The position numbers were made by a program, and so were the translations under genes. Positions 16,691 to 24,009 of a DNA stretch of 36,686 nucleotides are shown one piece after another. The DNA lies in assembly GCA_046704785.1 (NCBI GenBank), contig JBJKRF010000136.1, positions 1-36,686 of the forward strand, in the 5' to 3' direction. Every line of letters starts with the position of its first letter. The stretch's first letter is position 1. This DNA comes from JBJKRF01 sp046704785. GTDB taxonomy: Bacteria > Chloroflexota > Anaerolineae > Anaerolineales > Villigracilaceae. The notes under the pieces were generated by a model. The model saw nothing but the letters and a program-made list of their open reading frames with translations. It was not told the origin of the DNA and searched no databases.

Positions 16691-17329
16691 TCAATGCTCA
16701 TTTTTGTGCCCGGAAATCAAGCGCACGGCACGTTGCCAGGAATCCCGCTCGCCGCCAAACGGCTCGCCCGAAAACTGGTAGTCGTTCTTACGGATGAACT
16801 CTGCCAGCTCTACACGCAGGCTTTTCATACTCTCCATTTGGATCGCCAGGAGAGCGTTACGCTTGTCGGCCTGGGGCAAATGCTCCAACACCTGTCGCAA
16901 GTGGGGAATGCACAATCCCTGTGATGTCTCCAGCGCCGCTATGAATTCTTCGTCCGGCAAATGCTTGGAGAACTCGACCCAGATGCGTCTCCGCAGGCTA
17001 TCCAGATGGGCACAGGCCGGGCATACTTCACGCGGCGCAGCAACCTTTTGCTGCTGTTCCAATTGGGTAAGGGTCACACGCAACAAGTCTTCATAAAGGA
17101 TCGCCAATCCAAAAGCATTCCCAATCATCCCATCCATGGCCAGGCGCGCATGTTCAGGACAAAATCCCAGGCTGGCGCGGATATGCCGACGCAACGCGTA
17201 ATCGTTGACTTGCTCGTAAAACAAATGATCCAGGTAGCGCCGCACCGAGGCCTGTTCCATCTGGCAGACGGGACAACCGGGCTGGCGGCAGGTCTCGAGC
17301 AACGCATCATACGTGGCAGAATGGGTCAT
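16691..17329 (-). CDS. Cys-rich DUF6062-like protein
   Basis: A 212-residue soluble, mostly helical protein. It has four regularly spaced Cys/His motifs: CPVC (about 19-22), CPEH (about 57-60), CPAC (about 103-106) and CIPH (about 139-142). These could form two zinc sites or cluster-binding sites. The flanking text HLFYEQVNDYALRRHIRASLGFCPEHARL and GLAILYEDLLRVTL is the pattern I associate with DUF6062, a family without known function. Its ATG overlaps the stop of the RNA methyltransferase upstream (ATGA at 17326-17329), so the two are translationally coupled. Its 3' end faces the end of the KAP-FGE gene only 14 nt away, with no visible terminator. Confidence 0.75.
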   Translation of the reverse strand: MTHSATYDALLETCRQPGCPVCQMEQASVRRYLDHLFYEQVNDYALRRHIRASLGFCPEHARLAMDGMIGNAFGLAILYEDLLRVTLTQLEQQQKVAAPREVCPACAHLDSLRRRIWVEFSKHLPDEEFIAALETSQGLCIPHLRQVLEHLPQADKRNALLAIQMESMKSLRVELAEFIRKNDYQFSGEPFGGERDSWQRAVRLISGHKNEH

Positions 17330-18564
17330 GTTGGCCTCGTAAAGAGGCTGATGCTCTCGATGTGATAGGTCTGCGGGAAAAGGTCGAACGGTGTGACTTG
17401 TTCCAATCGGTAACCGCCGTCCAGCAAGCGGCGCGCATCGCGCGCCAGGGTGGCTGGGTCGCAGGAAACGTAGACCAGGCGACCCGCCGCGAGGGTCAGG
17501 AGCGCTGCGAGGGCTTTCTTCTCCAACCCGGCGCGCGGTGGATCGACGAGCACCGCGTCTGGTCGGACGCCCAGGCTGGGCAGGACGACCTCTGCCGCTG
17601 CTTCGTAAAGCTCCACATTCTCGAATTCATCCAGGTTGACGGCAAAATCCTCGCAGGCCGACGGCGAGGCTTCCACCCCGATCAGGCGCCGATAGCGTGG
17701 GGCCAGAAAAGCCGAGAATAAACCGACTCCGCAATAGACTTCCAGAATTGTGGACGAAGGAGGCACTTCGTCGAACAGGGATAAGACGTGCTCGACCATT
17801 TTGGCCGCCATGGCAGTGTTTACCTGAAAGAAGGAGGCGGCCGAAACACAAAACCGGCGGCCTAGCACCTCAAAGAGCAGGTCGGGCTCTCCGGCCAATG
17901 TGACGGCGTCGTCGCCTGCCAAGTGCACAACCGAAATCCCGGATTCGAGTTCCAGGGCGGGTACGTCGGCGGATTGCGACTCGAGCATCAGCATCAATTC
18001 ATCGTCCACGCCGCAGCGCAACGGGACCCGTTCAAGGGGCGTTCCGGGCTCGAATTCGAGGCGCGGCCACAGGGCATCGAGTGCAGCAACAGGCAGGTGA
18101 CATTCGTCGACCGGCAGAACAGCCTGCGGGTGGCCCGCTGCGGCGAATCCTAAACGGCCAGAGTCCGTTAGATGAAATTGAACGTGGTTACGATAATTCC
18201 ATTCCACGGGCGAGGGGACGATGTCGCGCATGGGTGGTTCCGTAATGCGCCCAATGCGCGTCAACTGTTCGCGCAGAATGTCCATTTTGGCCGTCAACTG
18301 GGCTGCATACGGCAGGTGCTGGTAGTGGCATCCACCGCAGACGCCGAAATGGGCGCAACGCGGCGTAATGCGCGCCGGCGAGGGCGTGAGCACTTCCAAC
18401 AACTCGGCGCGCGCGAAACTGCGCTTCTCCTCGCGCAGGCGCACACGCACACGTTCCCCTGGCAGCGCAAAAGGCACAAAGACCGCGCGGCCATCGTCCA
18501 AGCGTCCCATGGAGTCGCCGCCGTAGGTCAGCGTGGTAGGAACAATTTCAACCGTTTTGTCCAT
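17326..18564 (-). CDS. 23S rRNA (uracil-5-)-methyltransferase, RlmD/TrmA family
   Basis: A 412-residue class I SAM enzyme that methylates C5 of a uridine in rRNA or tRNA. It has an N-terminal TRAM domain (about 1-60), a 4Fe-4S ligand set Cys70-x5-Cys76-x2-Cys79 with a further Cys in VDECHLP, and a Rossmann core beginning ILEVYCGVGLFS. It also has VDPPRAGLE and the catalytic nucleophile motif YVSCDPATLARD near the C-terminus. I chose the ATG at 18564. A GTG at 18600 would extend the protein across a hairpin and has no better ribosome site. RlmD, RlmC and TrmA cannot be told apart here, although the cluster cysteines favour an RlmD/RumA-type enzyme. Confidence 0.9.
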   Translation of the reverse strand: MDKTVEIVPTTLTYGGDSMGRLDDGRAVFVPFALPGERVRVRLREEKRSFARAELLEVLTPSPARITPRCAHFGVCGGCHYQHLPYAAQLTAKMDILREQLTRIGRITEPPMRDIVPSPVEWNYRNHVQFHLTDSGRLGFAAAGHPQAVLPVDECHLPVAALDALWPRLEFEPGTPLERVPLRCGVDDELMLMLESQSADVPALELESGISVVHLAGDDAVTLAGEPDLLFEVLGRRFCVSAASFFQVNTAMAAKMVEHVLSLFDEVPPSSTILEVYCGVGLFSAFLAPRYRRLIGVEASPSACEDFAVNLDEFENVELYEAAAEVVLPSLGVRPDAVLVDPPRAGLEKKALAALLTLAAGRLVYVSCDPATLARDARRLLDGGYRLEQVTPFDLFPQTYHIESISLFTRPT

Positions 18565-18574
18565 AAAAGCCAAG

Positions 18575-18598
18575 GGGGACACACGGTTGTGTGTCCCC
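18575..18598. repeat. GGGGACACAC hairpin upstream of the methyltransferase
   Basis: A perfect 10-bp stem, GGGGACACAC (18575-18584) and GTGTGTCCCC (18589-18598), with loop GGTT. It lies immediately 5' of the chosen methyltransferase start on the minus strand. It has no T-tract. Confidence 0.6.
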
Positions 18599-18650
18599 AC
18601 AATTTTCTGACGAAGGTCACTTATGATGCTCTAGGATTTCCCGTGGTGAT

Positions 18651-18683
18651 AAAAAGAGCCCCACTTATTTGATGAAGAGGGGC
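18651..18683 (-). terminator. Intrinsic terminator after the small membrane protein
   Basis: Read on the minus strand, GCCCC-T-CTT pairs with AAG-T-GGGGC (plus positions 18675-18683 and 18658-18666), followed by TCTTTTT (18651-18657). It overlaps the stop codon of the small gene. Confidence 0.7.
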
Positions 18684-18865
18684 AGAATAAATGAGAGCGC
18701 GATCAACACGGCAAAGAACGTGGCAGCCAGCACGCCAATGCGCTTAAGGTCGTGTTTGATATAGGTATAGTCGGGGTTGAATTCCACCGATACCGCATTG
18801 CGTTGGATACCGGCAAATGTCGGGGCCGACTTGATGCTCGATCTTCTTCTGGATTTTTTTGCCAT
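18665..18865 (-). CDS. Small single-pass membrane protein
   Basis: A 66-residue protein. The basic N-terminus is MAKKSRRRSSIKS, the middle stretch is EFNPDYTYIKHDLKRI, and a single C-terminal TM helix (about 43-65) ends LPLFIK. The TAGGAGAG ribosome site before the ATG is strong, and the gene follows the sortase stop by 9 nt, so the two are almost certainly cotranscribed. It ends in an intrinsic terminator. I do not know its function. Its consistent codon use and good signals argue that it is real. A sortase-associated or general membrane role cannot be distinguished. Confidence 0.8.
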   Translation of the reverse strand: MAKKSRRRSSIKSAPTFAGIQRNAVSVEFNPDYTYIKHDLKRIGVLAATFFAVLIALSFILPLFIK

Positions 18866-18874
18866 ATTTCTCTC

Positions 18875-19792
18875 CTAAGGATTTTGTAACACAGCGGAAA
18901 CAACGATCCGCTGTTTATCAACGAGGTAAGGATAACACGAAATCAACGTTACGACGGCATTCGACGTGGGCGCCATCACTTCCACTTGCGTGGGCTCGAC
19001 GATCTGTGTACCGGTGACGACGTACGTATACTGACGTTGACTGGTATACAGGACGACAACATCGCCGGCTTTGAGCTTATCCAGGTCACGGAAGATCTCG
19101 CCAAAAATGTCGTTGTGAGCCGACAAGACCATGTTCCCTGACTCACCCGGATTTGGCGTCCCCACATGTTGGCCGACGCCCTTCTTGAGCTGTTCCCAGC
19201 CGTCCCCCTGCACCACGGGCGCATCCACGTTGATCGCCGGAACCTGGATACGAATGGCTTGCTGCGGGCCGGCAGTGGGTACCGGAATATTGGCAATCGA
19301 CTGCGCGATGGGCCGCAAATGCTCCGGGATTTCGGCTTCGTTGGGCTGCGCCCCTTGCGGCGAGTTCGGCGGCGTGTGTCCCGAAGGCAGCACCACGGCA
19401 GTGATGAGCGGCGTCGGCGAGGGCGTCGCCTGCTGAAAGGAGGCCACCGCATTTCGATTGAGCGTCTGCAGGATGGAAAGGCCGTTGGCGACAACGCCGA
19501 TAAGCCCAACGACCGCCAGCACTTCAACGGCCAACAGCGCCCGATCGATCCAAACACGACGCCGACTACGGGGCGTTGCGGCCTGGGCCGTCTCGGCGGC
19601 CCCGGGCGTATCCACTACGCGCCCCAGCCGAAGGTCCGACTCCACATCGGGCGAAACATCCGGAGCAACAGAGACCACGCGGCCCGTCCGGCGAAAGTGC
19701 TCCAGGCGGTCTTTGCGTGACACCCGGCGTTTATCCAGCAACAAACGGCGCAGTTCTTCTACCGAGAGATCTTCCGGACGCTTTTCAGTCAT
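18875..19792 (-). CDS. Sortase-family transpeptidase
   Basis: A 305-residue protein with a long cytoplasmic N-terminus (about 1-80, with SVEELRRLLLDKRRVSRKDRLEHF), one TM helix (about 85-105), a Pro/Ser linker, and a C-terminal sortase beta-barrel (about 178-305). The catalytic triad is visible: His226 in LSAHNDIF, Cys286 in TLISCYP and Arg295 in DKQRIVV. Sortases cleave and re-ligate sorting signals of exported proteins. No LPxTG-type substrate was noticed in this window. The cytoplasmic extension is long for a sortase. The start codon lies 8 nt after a perfect TATAAT on the minus strand with no ribosome site, so the mRNA is probably leaderless. Confidence 0.9.
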   Translation of the reverse strand: MTEKRPEDLSVEELRRLLLDKRRVSRKDRLEHFRRTGRVVSVAPDVSPDVESDLRLGRVVDTPGAAETAQAATPRSRRRVWIDRALLAVEVLAVVGLIGVVANGLSILQTLNRNAVASFQQATPSPTPLITAVVLPSGHTPPNSPQGAQPNEAEIPEHLRPIAQSIANIPVPTAGPQQAIRIQVPAINVDAPVVQGDGWEQLKKGVGQHVGTPNPGESGNMVLSAHNDIFGEIFRDLDKLKAGDVVVLYTSQRQYTYVVTGTQIVEPTQVEVMAPTSNAVVTLISCYPYLVDKQRIVVSAVLQNP

Positions 19793-19800
19793 GCAAGGAG

Positions 19801-19830
19801 ATTATACCGCAAGGCCTTAAGGGTTGTCTT
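19801..19830 (-). promoter_or_regulatory. Promoter of the sortase gene (probably leaderless)
   Basis: On the minus strand, TATAAT (19806-19801) is preceded 18 nt upstream by AAGACA (19830-19825). The ATG at 19792 begins 8 nt beyond the -10 box, where transcription would itself start. Confidence 0.55.
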
Positions 19831-20122
19831 GCGACAAAATGTGATTCATTGGGAATCTGCGGAAAGAATTTCAAGACGCGAGTTGTGCCTTTGCCAAGGT
19901 TCTCGTCCACCATTATCCGCGCGTCTACGGTTGGTCACAATTTTTCAACTGGAAACCCATGTTACAAACCTTGAATGATTTGCTCGTCTTATGATGGGAA
20001 CTGGTCGTCAGAAAAGAACATGTACAAATCCGAAACAGTGAAGGCTAATCTCGGCGCACTCTTCAACCGATTCAATAGCCACAAGAGCCACAAAACGGTC
20101 TAGACAAGTACAAAATTACAGG
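19831..20122. other. Gene-poor intergenic stretch
   Basis: I see no convincing gene between the sortase and the 63-residue protein. A short imperfect tandem, AGCCACAAGAGCCACAAAA (20077-20095), is the only visible repeat. A minus-strand open stretch with MVDENLGKGTTRVLKFF (near 19911-19861) reads into the sortase start; it is short and unsupported by other signals. Confidence 0.5.
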
Positions 20123-20150
20123 TTGCCATTCGAAGGAATCTCTGTATAAT
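20123..20150 (+). promoter_or_regulatory. Sigma-70-type promoter of the 63-residue protein
   Basis: TTGCCA (20123-20128), a 16-nt spacer, then TATAAT (20145-20150). The leader holds a TTCGCC/GGCGAA hairpin (20167-20172 with 20184-20189) before the GAGGAGG ribosome site (20201-20207). Confidence 0.7.
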
Positions 20151-20213
20151 GAACTTACTCTTTCGCTTCGCCGATCTGGATGGGGCGAAATACTCATAAT
20201 GAGGAGGATCGAA

Positions 20214-20405
20214 ATGGCATTCAGCTATAAAAATTCACGTGGCACAACCTACTTCCTTCACGCTAAAATAACGACGAGTAACGGAAAATCACGCACACTT
20301 TATTTTTTCGCAAAGGAGCAGAAAAGCGGTGTATTGGACGCAGTGCCATCCGGCTACAAAGTAGCAGAGACGCCAAACGGCCTGCCCGTGCTTAAAAAGG
20401 CATAA
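20214..20405 (+). CDS. Small conserved-looking cytosolic protein
   Basis: A 63-residue protein beginning MAFSYKNSRGTTYFLHAK and ending NGLPVLKKA, with aromatic-rich beta strands (TYFLHAKI, RTLYFFAKE) and DAVPSGYKVAETPNGLPVL. I recall similar short proteins ending in a GLPVLKK-type tail in Chloroflexota, with no assigned function. It has a complete expression unit: a near-consensus promoter, a hairpin leader, a strong ribosome site and an intrinsic terminator. This suggests a highly expressed gene. There is no signal peptide, TM helix or cysteine. A small nucleic-acid- or protein-binding role is possible but unsupported. Confidence 0.85.
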   Translation: MAFSYKNSRGTTYFLHAKITTSNGKSRTLYFFAKEQKSGVLDAVPSGYKVAETPNGLPVLKKA

Positions 20406-20412
20406 CGAATGC

Positions 20413-20447
20413 AAACCGGTTCTCGCCACGGAGAGCCGGTTTTTTTT
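20413..20447 (+). terminator. Intrinsic terminator
   Basis: AACCGGTTCTC pairs with GAGAGCCGGTT (one G-U pair) around loop GCCACG, followed by a run of eight or more T residues. Confidence 0.93.
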
Positions 20448-20619
20448 CGACCCTCAAAGATTTCTCGAAAACAAGAAAGTAAGAGGGCCATACGCAGTAG
20501 AAGCGAAACTATTTTGTCATGACGATTCTCAGAAGCCTCAAATATGTTGCATTAAGCGGCAAGCCCAGGTAAGATAAATCCAGGAAATCGCAGAAACCGG
20601 CATAGCATTGGAGGCAGGT

Positions 20620-21384
20620 ATGGAAATTCTCGGCATCGATATTGGTGGGACTGGGATCAAAGGCGCGCCCGTCAACACCGACACAGGCGAGTTGCTCGCG
20701 CCCCGCCAACGCATCCTAACGCCCAACCCGGCCAAGCCCAAACCCGTCGCCAAAGTGGTGGCAGAACTTGCCAACCGTTTTAAATGGGTGGGCCCCATTG
20801 GAATCGGCTTTCCGGCTGTGGTCAAGCATGGCGTTACTTTGACAGCCGCCAACGTTCACAGGAAGTGGGTCGACTTGGGCGCAGAAGAACTGCTCGCAGA
20901 AACAACCCATTGCAGGGTGCACATGATCAACGACGCGGACGCCGCCGGGATGGCTGAGATGAAGTTCGGGGCAGGCAAGGGCCGCAAAGACCTGGTATTG
21001 ATGATCACCATCGGTACCGGCATTGGCACGGCACTTTTCTATCAAGGCATATTGGTGCCCAACACCGAGCTGGGACATATCGAGATCGAGGGCGAGGACG
21101 CGGAAAAAACGGCCTCTGAGGTGGTGCGCATCCGGGAAAAGCTCAGTTGGAAGAAATGGAGCGAACACTTCAACACATATTTACAAGAAATCGAGTCTTT
21201 GTTGTGGCCAGACCTGATCATCCTGGGGGGTGGGGCCAGCAAGGAGGCCGAGAAGTTCCTGTCGCGCCTGGATGTACGGGCGCAGGTCGTCCCGGCGGCA
21301 TTACTCAACGAGGCAGGCATCGTCGGGGCGGCGCTCGCCATGGAACAAGTCCTGCTTCGTGAGCAGAAAAAAGGCAAAAGGTAG
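20620..21384 (+). CDS. ppgK: Polyphosphate glucokinase (ROK family)
   Basis: A 254-residue ROK-family kinase. The N-terminal phosphate loop is GIDIGGTGIKGAPV. It continues with GIGFPAVVKHG, NDADAAGMAEMKFG, the second phosphate motif ITIGTGIGTALF, and TELGHIEIEG. The closing adenosine-type loop is IILGGGASKEAEKF. Length and motif order match polyphosphate glucokinase (EC 2.7.1.63), which phosphorylates glucose using polyphosphate or ATP. The ATG at 20620 follows GGAGG (20610-20614); a TTG at 20608 would bury the ribosome site. A DinB-fold gene begins 3 nt after its stop and is likely cotranscribed. Confidence 0.87.
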   Translation: MEILGIDIGGTGIKGAPVNTDTGELLAPRQRILTPNPAKPKPVAKVVAELANRFKWVGPIGIGFPAVVKHGVTLTAANVHRKWVDLGAEELLAETTHCRVHMINDADAAGMAEMKFGAGKGRKDLVLMITIGTGIGTALFYQGILVPNTELGHIEIEGEDAEKTASEVVRIREKLSWKKWSEHFNTYLQEIESLLWPDLIILGGGASKEAEKFLSRLDVRAQVVPAALLNEAGIVGAALAMEQVLLREQKKGKR

Positions 21385-21387
21385 GGG

Positions 21388-21888
21388 ATGGCGCACTTCC
21401 TCGTCACACAATTGCGCTTCGCGCGCAGCGAATTCGTCCGTGGATTGGAAGGCATCTCTGCGGAGGACGCCGTCAAACGTCTCATGCCGATGAACTGCAT
21501 CAGTTGGATGATCGGCCATCTTGCCGACCAGGAGCAACGCTACTGGGTGCTGCATGCGCAGGGCCATTTGGTCGTTGCCGGGCTGAATGAACGGGTGGGA
21601 AACGGCCAACCCGCCAGCACGCCACCTTTGGACGAAATGTGGAGCGTCTGGAAGGCGATCACTGCCGCCGCCGATGAATATCTCGACACATTGACCTCGG
21701 AGATTCTGGCGAACACGCATCAACTGCGCGACAGCAAGCCCATGGACGACAATCTAGGCACACTGCTTCTCCGTAATATTTACCATTATTGGGTTCACAC
21801 AGGCGAGGTCTCGGCCATCCGCCAGATGCTCAACCACCCACAGCGGCCTGAATTCGTCGGTGACATGAGCGCAGTTAATTACCAGTGA
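21388..21888 (+). CDS. DinB-fold protein
   Basis: A 166-residue helical protein with the DinB/YfiT four-helix bundle pattern: FVRGLEGISAEDA, CISWMIGHLADQEQRYW and LLLRNIYHYWVHTGEVSAIRQML. Candidate metal ligands are His in GHLADQE and the two His of HYWVHTGE. These are the positions that hold nickel or zinc in the family, which includes thiol-dependent S-transferases. Its substrate is unknown. It begins 3 nt after ppgK, implying translational coupling. Confidence 0.8.
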   Translation: MAHFLVTQLRFARSEFVRGLEGISAEDAVKRLMPMNCISWMIGHLADQEQRYWVLHAQGHLVVAGLNERVGNGQPASTPPLDEMWSVWKAITAAADEYLDTLTSEILANTHQLRDSKPMDDNLGTLLLRNIYHYWVHTGEVSAIRQMLNHPQRPEFVGDMSAVNYQ

Positions 21889-21928
21889 AAAGAGTGCCCT
21901 GCCTACAAGCTATTTTCTCTTTGATTCG

Positions 21929-21937
21929 TGCTAGAAT
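21929..21937 (+). promoter_or_regulatory. Extended -10 promoter of the HicB-DinB gene
   Basis: TGCTAGAAT (21929-21937) is an extended -10 element identical to the one before nusA. No -35 is clear. A leader of about 130 nt follows, with a GATTTCCAGTGGT motif (21966-21978) and an AGAGAGG ribosome site near 22063. Confidence 0.45.
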
Positions 21938-22074
21938 GCTTGCAAAGGAGTTTTGGGTTCTTTGAGATTTCCAGTGGTACGTGAGTAGGCGCCACCCATC
22001 TGCCTTATGCTGCTGATTCCCAGAGAGCCAAGTCTTAAGCACACAGAGGTTGTACGAAGAGAGGTAAACGTATC

Positions 22075-22776
22075 ATGAACTTCCGGGTTGGAATCGAGAA
22101 TAATAACGAGGGCATCCGCTCCATTGCCTGGGCATTGGAGCATCCCGGCTGTTACGCCTACGGCAAGAACGCCGACGAGGCCTTGAACCGCTTGCCGGCT
22201 GCCATCCGCGCCTATTCGGATTGGATCAACCATCACGGACCCTCCTGGCTGCGGGCGGAGCACATCGAACTGAATGTTGAGAGCGTGTGGGACGATTACT
22301 ACGTCAACGATAAGTTGGAACGCGTCCCGGCCAGCGAGGACGCGCTGACGGTTGAGTCCTGGTTCCAGTATGACTGGAAACCGTTGACCGCAGATGAGAT
22401 CGAGCGCGGCCTGAAATTGCTCGAATGGAGCCGGGCCAGCCTGCTCAAATTGACCAGCGACTTGAGCCCGGAAAAGCTCGACCAGCGTTATCCAAACGAA
22501 CGCTGGAGCATCAGCGGTATTCTGCGTCACCTGGGCGGGGCCGAATGGTGGTACATGGACGGCATTGGCAAGGCATTCCCGAAGAGCCGCCTGCCCAAAG
22601 AGACCATGAAACGTCTGGAAAAAGTTCGTGCGGCGTTAATCGGGGTGCTGCCCAAACTGGAAGGCGTCAAACTGGTTAGCGGCAGGGATGGCGAATTCTG
22701 GAGTCCGCGTAAAATGCTGCGCCGCGCGCTGTGGCACGAACGCGACCACACCGACCACATCCGCAAATTGTTGTAG
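22075..22776 (+). CDS. HicB-like domain fused to a DinB-fold domain
   Basis: A 233-residue protein in two halves. The N-terminal part (about 1-85) resembles the HicB antitoxin-like fold: a strand, then HPGCYAYGKNADEALNRLPAAIRAYSDWI and a further strand HIELNVE. The C-terminal part (about 100-233) is DinB-like: IERGLKLLEWSRASLLKLTSDLS, WSISGILRHLGGAEWWYMDG and LRRALWHERDHTDHIRKLL. Candidate metal ligands are RHLGGAEWW and HERDHTDH. There is no HicA toxin gene beside it, so a toxin-antitoxin role is unlikely. A ligand-sensing domain attached to a DinB enzyme is more plausible. Confidence 0.78.
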   Translation: MNFRVGIENNNEGIRSIAWALEHPGCYAYGKNADEALNRLPAAIRAYSDWINHHGPSWLRAEHIELNVESVWDDYYVNDKLERVPASEDALTVESWFQYDWKPLTADEIERGLKLLEWSRASLLKLTSDLSPEKLDQRYPNERWSISGILRHLGGAEWWYMDGIGKAFPKSRLPKETMKRLEKVRAALIGVLPKLEGVKLVSGRDGEFWSPRKMLRRALWHERDHTDHIRKLL

Positions 22777-22782
22777 TTGGGC

Positions 22783-22809
22783 TACAATTTTCGTCTGTTC
22801 GCCGCGAAC
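22783..22809 (+). promoter_or_regulatory. Putative -10 and 5'-terminal hairpin of the aldo/keto reductase gene
   Basis: TACAAT (22783-22788) is followed by GTTCG (22797-22801) pairing with CGAAC (22805-22809), which would sit at the very 5' end of the transcript. No -35 is convincing. Confidence 0.35.
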
Positions 22810-22924
22810 AAGAAAAGGGGAGAAACCGCACGTGACGGCGATCTTTGCAACTGGTCGTTGCTATCGCCCTGACAGCACACTCAATTGATTCCTTCCCGGA
22901 AGACCCAGGAACCTGGAGGCAAAC

Positions 22925-23908
22925 ATGGAAACTCGTGAATTGGGACACACCGGTTGGCAGGTGTCCACCATCAGTTTTGGCACATGGGCCATTGGCGGCA
23001 CCTGGGGCGAAGTGGACGACAAAATATCGCTCTCGGCCCTGCACCGCGCTCTCGACCTGGGTGTGAACTTTTTCGATACGGCAGATGTCTACGGCGACGG
23101 GCGCAGCGAACGCCTGCTGGCGCAACTTCGCAAAGAGCGCAGTGAACCTTTTTATATCGCGACGAAGGCCGGACGACGGCTGGATCCGCACACCGCCGAG
23201 GGGTACAACCGTCAGAACCTGACCGCTTTTGTAGAACGCAGCCTGAAGAACCTGGAGACGGAGGCGTTGGACCTGCTCCAACTGCATTGTCCGCCCAGCG
23301 AAGTCTATTACATGCCCGAAGTCTTTGACGTGTTGGACGATCTGGTCAAAGCTGGAAAACTACGGTATTACGGCGTCAGCGTGGAGAAGGTTGAAGAGGC
23401 GCTCAAGGCCATCGAATATCCGGGCATTCAATCGGTGCAGATTATTTTCAACATCTTCCGCCAACGTCCCAGCGAACTGTTCTTCGAGCAGGCGCAGCGC
23501 CGTCAGGTCGGCATTCTGGCCCGTGTACCGCTGGTGTCTGGGTTGTTGGCCGGCAAATTCACCTCCACGAGTCGCTTTGCAGCAGACGACCATCGCGCTT
23601 TCAACCGGAACGGCGAGGCCTTCGACCGCGGCGAAACTTTTGCCGGAATCGACTACGAAACCGGGCTGCGGGCAGTGGAGGCTTTGCGTCCCCTGGTACC
23701 GTCAGGCCAGACCATGGCCCAGTTTGCGCTACGCTGGATTTTGCACTTTCCCGCGGTGACTTGCGCCATCCCTGGCGCCAAACGCCCGGCGCAGGTGGAG
23801 GAAAACGTCACCGCCGCCGACTTGCCGCCGTTGTCAGAGTCGACGATCGAGGCCGTGCACGAAGTTTACGATCATTATGCCCGCCCGCACGTGCATCATT
23901 ACTGGTAA
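22925..23908 (+). CDS. Aldo/keto reductase
   Basis: A 327-residue NADPH-dependent oxidoreductase of the aldo/keto reductase superfamily (TIM barrel). The catalytic tetrad is complete: Asp51 and Tyr56 in FDTADVYGDG, Lys81 in ATKAG and His121 in LQLHCPP. The cofactor-binding end shows RWILHFPAVTCAIPGAKRPAQVEENV. It is closest in style to the YdhF/IolS/Tas-like soluble reductases; the substrate is unknown. The ATG follows CTGGAGG. No terminator is obvious after it. Confidence 0.9.
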   Translation: METRELGHTGWQVSTISFGTWAIGGTWGEVDDKISLSALHRALDLGVNFFDTADVYGDGRSERLLAQLRKERSEPFYIATKAGRRLDPHTAEGYNRQNLTAFVERSLKNLETEALDLLQLHCPPSEVYYMPEVFDVLDDLVKAGKLRYYGVSVEKVEEALKAIEYPGIQSVQIIFNIFRQRPSELFFEQAQRRQVGILARVPLVSGLLAGKFTSTSRFAADDHRAFNRNGEAFDRGETFAGIDYETGLRAVEALRPLVPSGQTMAQFALRWILHFPAVTCAIPGAKRPAQVEENVTAADLPPLSESTIEAVHEVYDHYARPHVHHYW

Positions 23909-24009
23909 ACCAGCCGCCGGCCAGAGCTGCCAAGCACTACAAAACTGTGAGCTTCACAAACAAAGAGTCCCCCGGTTTTGATGTAAAATTTTAATCTGGA
24001 GTGCTTGCC

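Noticed and set aside
22075..22330. HicAB toxin-antitoxin system
   Set aside because: Only a HicB-like domain is present, fused to a DinB domain; no HicA-like gene lies beside it.
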